A stretch of 64,000 nucleotides of DNA from Meghimatium bilineatum (lineage: Eukaryota; Mollusca; Gastropoda; Stylommatophora; Philomycidae): contig CM067318.1 in assembly GCA_034231615.1 (NCBI GenBank), positions 33,541,909 through 33,605,908 on the forward strand, given 5' to 3'. Shown in pieces: positions 60,046-64,000 of this stretch. The notes below the pieces were generated by a model. That model ran no database searches, was not told the DNA's origin, and saw only the letters and a program-made list of their open reading frames with translations. Position 1 is the stretch's first letter, and every line of letters starts with the position of its first letter. Both the position numbers and the translations under genes were made by a program.

Positions 60046-60925
60046 AATAAATGCTCTGCAGTTTGCTTGAAGCCTTGTAGCTTATAATATAAATACAAGC
60101 AAAACTAGGCAGATTTCTCGGAACCACCACCAAACACACAGTTTAATAATAAACAATGCACTCACTTCAGCGCAGTACAAGTGTTAATCAATGTTAAATA
60201 ATATAATATGTAGATAAATGAGCCTAGTATATTCTTGTGAATAGTGTCTTCTCTTTTCTTTACGTATAGTTTATCTAAAGAATGATCCACGTGTGTATGT
60301 CTATAAGCTTTGCGCATGTATTCCTGCAACTTGAAATGTTTTGTTGATGTTGGCACCGCCCATTTTCTGGCAAACACACTATATCAGGTTCTCTCAATAT
60401 TCTCTCTGACTCTCTTCACCTCTTACGTCAACTCACTACTGCCGCCTCCAGATGAAGTCTGGTAATAATAGAACATCACAACACGATGCTAGAGGTAAAT
60501 ATGCACGTGCGTCAGAGTGCGTTCTTGCAAGTGTGCTAGAGAGCACATGTAGAGCAACTATCATTCCTAGCTATCTCACCTGGCATTTTATTTCTGACTT
60601 GTGTAGACGGTGAGTGAAAGGTCAAGGAACTGTGCTGATCCCTGTCACTGTGTACCTGTTGCTGGGTATATTCTATGATATCATGAACACACAACGGTTG
60701 ATTGAGTAGAAGGAGAGAAAATATGCTGTAGTCATTACATCGTAAATATGTTATAATTATAATCCAAATCAAATACATTGTCTTCGTGATCATGTAATCA
60801 ATAATACACATAATCATGTAATCAATTATACACGTAACTGATAACTCATCACTAAATAACAAATTTAGATTAAGAGGGTAGAATAATAAAGTAATACGCA
60901 TGTCAAGGTTACACGCGAGTTGTTA
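60046..60925. other. No gene recognised
   Basis: The minus frame 60162-60377 (start MFARKWAVPTSTKHFKLQEY) is non-repetitive and charged but has no known domain. The rest is AT-rich. Confidence 0.3.
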
Positions 60926-60929
60926 GTGA

Positions 60930-61330
60930 AAAATTCTGAGAAAAGTTCTAAAGTGATTGACTATACTGAAAAAGTATGAGAAAAGTTTTAAAGTTGTTGA
61001 CAATACTAAATAATTATGAGAAACGTTCTAAGTGATTACTATACTAAACAATTCTAAGACAAGTTCTAAAGTGATTGACTATACTGAAAAAGTATGAGAA
61101 AAGTTTTAAAGTTGTTGACAATACTAAATAATTATGAGAAACGTTCTAAGTGATTACTATACTAAACAATTCTAAGACAAGTTCCAAAGTGATTGACTAT
61201 ACTGAAACATTCTGATAAAAGTTATAAAGTGATTGACTAAATAATTATGAGAAAAGTTCTAAGGTTATTGACTATACTAAACAATTCTGAAAAAAAAATG
61301 TTAAAAAAGATTGCCTATACTAAACGATTG
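60930..61330. repeat. ~39-bp minisatellite with 118-bp higher-order period
   Basis: Monomers of the type AAGTTCTAAAGTGATTGACT plus ATACTAAACAATTCTGAGA. A block of three monomers starting near 60963 is repeated almost exactly 118 bp later. Confidence 0.92.
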
Positions 61331-61399
61331 ACATAATGTTATCATGTAGTTGTGTGTTTCTGAAATATAATTATTGATTAGAAAACAACATTGTGGCAC

Positions 61400-62900
61400 A
61401 CGGGACATTACCATAAATGTTATGCTCTCTGTACCAGCAGCCATTTAAGAGCGTGCAGACTGCCAGATATTGGTTATGTAATTTTTTTAATCTCTCCAGA
61501 GACTTCAGAGAGGACACACTTTTCCCTCTAGCTCATATTCACGCTGTTTGTTTGTTTGTTTTTCGTTCGCTCCATTGTAACCATCACGGATATCCGTGCG
61601 ATTTCCGCCGGGAGCGTGATTACGTTGTGCCACCGTTATGCGCCTTGTAGGCCTAGCACATCCGATTTCGGCATGCCTTGACAATTCGGGTGGGCTACCC
61701 TTAGCCTGTGACAGCCTCTATATCTGTCTCCAGGCACGCGTAGTGGAGACTCTTCGCCCAGACTATTTTCTTGCTCTTAGTCTGACTCAAACGAGGTGTT
61801 CCACTGTCTATGAACTTGTCTCGTGTAATTGGACGTGCTGTGCCTGTGCCCATTGGGTACTGAACCGTTTCTCATCCGTGAGCCTGGTTCCTTAAGGGGA
61901 AGAACTCAGCAGAGGAGTTGGACCCTGGCTCTTTCGCCCTCTTAGCCGAGGTGTCATTCACCGACATCGTGTACCCCTTGTCCAAGTTCGAGTCTCACAC
62001 CACGCGTTTGAGAGCAAGGCGTTCTCGAGCTGAGCGTCCTTGTCCCAATAGCGCCTGAGCCCATCAGGTACTGAACCCTTTCTCTCTTCAAGTGTATTTC
62101 CGGTGTAGGAAAACCTGACAGTAGAGTTGGGCCAGGGCTAAATCGTTGTCCCTTTTGTGCCTGAGCGAATCGAGTACAGAACCCTTTCTCTCTGCAAGTT
62201 ACTTCCGGTATAGGAAACCTTGACAGTAGAGTTGGGCCAGGACTGCCATCGTTGTCCCTTTCTTGCCTACACCCATCGGGTACAGAACCCTTTCTCTTTG
62301 CAAGCATATTTCCGGTTTAGGAAGGCTCGACATTAGAGTTGGGTTAGGTCTTTTGCTTTACCAAACGCCGATGGATGGGTCTGGGTCTCTGCCTGTTAGG
62401 AACACAGGTAACTAGAAGCCCGTCTCGAGCTGACGGAGCTTGTAGTTCCCTTTCCTAGGGACTTTTCACTTTCTATTTGCAGTTCGCGCTGCCCTCTAGC
62501 GCTGTTCTGCCCTTTCATTGTTTCATTGTACTCTGTGTGAAACATATTTGTCTCTCGCCATGCATTTACCTTTACGTGCATTTTACATTGGCCGCCCCTC
62601 CAATGTTCGGACTGGACTGACTAGCTTCACTGTATGTCGACAGTGTTGCTATATGTGGTGATGCTGGTGGTGTCGGAGATATTGTCTGTCTCTTGTGCAG
62701 TCAAATCTCTTTCCATCTGCTACCTCCACATTCTCGGACACGATCCCCAAATGATTTGGCCAGAATCAGCACGAGCTGCTGTATTTCTGTTTCCAGGGTG
62801 CACCACGTGGAGGTACATTTGGGATCTTGGTTATCTGCTAACCCTGGGTCCGCCTAGAGCAATGCGTTCCCTTTGCACCCCATATTCACGCTGTTTCTGT
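61400..62900 (+). repeat. GC-richer block of a dispersed repeat
   Basis: Clearly less AT-rich than the rest of the window. The word CATATTCACGCTGTTT occurs at 61533 and 62882. Segment 62775-62885 aligns with 49640-49745. At 61942-61998 an A-box-like TAGCCGAGGTG and a B-box-like GTTCGAGTCTC have tRNA-like spacing. No protein domain was recognised. The element type is unknown. Confidence 0.5.
61838..62355. repeat. ~105-bp tandem repeat, 3 copies plus a diverged one
   Basis: Units at 62039, 62144 and 62250 share GGTACNGAACCCTTTCTCT, TTTCCGGTNTAGGAAA and AGAGTTGGGCCAGG. A diverged unit lies at 61838-61930. The open minus frame 61954-62307 is this repeat translated. Confidence 0.9.
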
Positions 62901-64000
62901 CATTCTTTTCTGCGTGTACGCTTTCACCTTCTACTGCATCACCTTAGTTATATTAGCACAAGCTGAGATGAATTGATTACAATATATAGTTATAGGATCA
63001 ATGGCATGGACCACATTATGATAAAATGAAGAGAAGATATAGAAACACATGGAGAATAGTGACCATGAAGACGTTGACAGAGAAAGAAATCACATGGAGA
63101 ATAAAGACCATCAAGGTGTTGACAGAGATGGAAATCACATGGAGAATAAAGACCAATGATTGCTATACAATATTAAATGCGTTATTGTGTTGTAATATGC
63201 ACCTTGACATCTGTGGCAACATGCTGGTTGTAGTATGAGACTGTCTCTGAGATGACCGTCCAGTCACCAACCGATTCTTATCGGCAATGTTTTGTTCTCC
63301 ATTTGCATGCTCCATTTCATTCTAGATTAAGCAGACGATTCATCAAGTTGCTCTCACTTTCTGTCGTTCTTGTAGTATCAAAATTTCATCGGTATTTATT
63401 AATTTCTCTGTTGACTGAGCCATCTGTGTATATGATTGTGTTTTGCGGTTTTGAATGCAATTAGACAAGTTATTGCAATGTCACTTCCTGTCATGATACC
63501 AGTCAATTCTCGACATAATTTTATCAGCTGTACTAATACATACTAATACATATATGTACTAATACATACTAATACATATGTGTACTAATACATATGTTAG
63601 AGACGATGTTCTCTTTAATAACCTGACTTATTCACATCCTTTTCATACTTATTCTTTAATTCACTTACTCAGAGCAAAACGTTCCCAGCTTCTGTCATCC
63701 ATGACTTTCCACGATCGTTTCGTTTTCCGTTTGTCTCCTGTATTTTGTGTTTCGTTTTCCGTTTGTCTCCTGTATGTGCTGTGTAAGAGGCTATGCTCTT
63801 TGTTACTGCATTAATGATGCAGTATTAACCCTGTGACACTTGATGTTCAACAACAATGCACGGCAAATCTAGCACGATTCGCATACCGTTAATGTATATG
63901 TACTAATCTGTAGTACATAATATCAATAGCCTAATTTTGGATTATTTAACATGTATGGACTTGTCTGCGAACAGATCAATGGTTGCAGCTGACCAATATA
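62901..64000. repeat. Short tandem duplications, otherwise nothing recognised
   Basis: 45-bp repeat AATCACATGGAGAATAAAGA (63045-63155, about 2.5 copies); ATACTAATACATATGTGTACT words (63530-63600); and a duplicated CGTTTTCCGTTTGTCTCCTG (63719-63776). No gene is evident. Confidence 0.7.

Overview
This is a 64-kb piece of an AT-rich animal genome. It shows no operons, no prokaryotic gene density and no long intact host genes. Instead it holds many decayed non-LTR retrotransposons (LINEs), tRNA-derived SINE-like elements, one hAT-type MITE, a Tc1-like transposase remnant and more than twenty different mini- and microsatellites. The LINE C-termini with CCHC/C2H2 fingers and RNase H, the tRNA-SINEs and a ZASP/ALP-Enigma-like PDZ exon fit an invertebrate, possibly a lophotrochozoan. 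That placement is inference and cannot be fixed from this sequence alone.

Layout. 0-6 kb: an RNase H LINE fragment, two RTE-like LINE fragments on the minus strand, a tRNA-like element and a zinc-knuckle LINE tail. 7-14 kb: LINE tails on both strands, embedded minisatellites, and a GATA array at 13.7 kb that sits in a segment also found in unexpanded form at 9.07 kb. 14-20 kb: a run of tandem repeats and a minus-strand RNase H LINE. 20.75-23.6 kb: a nearly identical 0.7-kb inverted repeat around an old LINE. 25-33 kb: minisatellites and the most complete LINE copy, with endonuclease, RT and C-terminus on the minus strand. 33-37 kb: a SINE, a hAT MITE and a LINE inserted into another LINE with a clear 11-bp target-site duplication. 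37-49 kb: minisatellites, an RTE LINE next to a second SINE copy, and zinc-knuckle LINE tails. 52-58.4 kb: a Tc1 fragment and two RNase H LINEs. 59-64 kb: a PDZ first exon, a higher-order repeat and a GC-richer repeated block.

Host gene content. The only confident host coding sequence is one 102-bp exon (59871-59972, minus). It starts a PDZ domain of the ZASP/PDZ-LIM type and ends exactly at a consensus splice donor. Weaker minus-strand exon candidates lie at 41.5 kb and 28.0 kb. Much of the window may therefore be intron of one or more minus-strand genes, but no second PDZ exon was found. Most other open frames are LINE pieces or tandem repeats whose period is a multiple of three.
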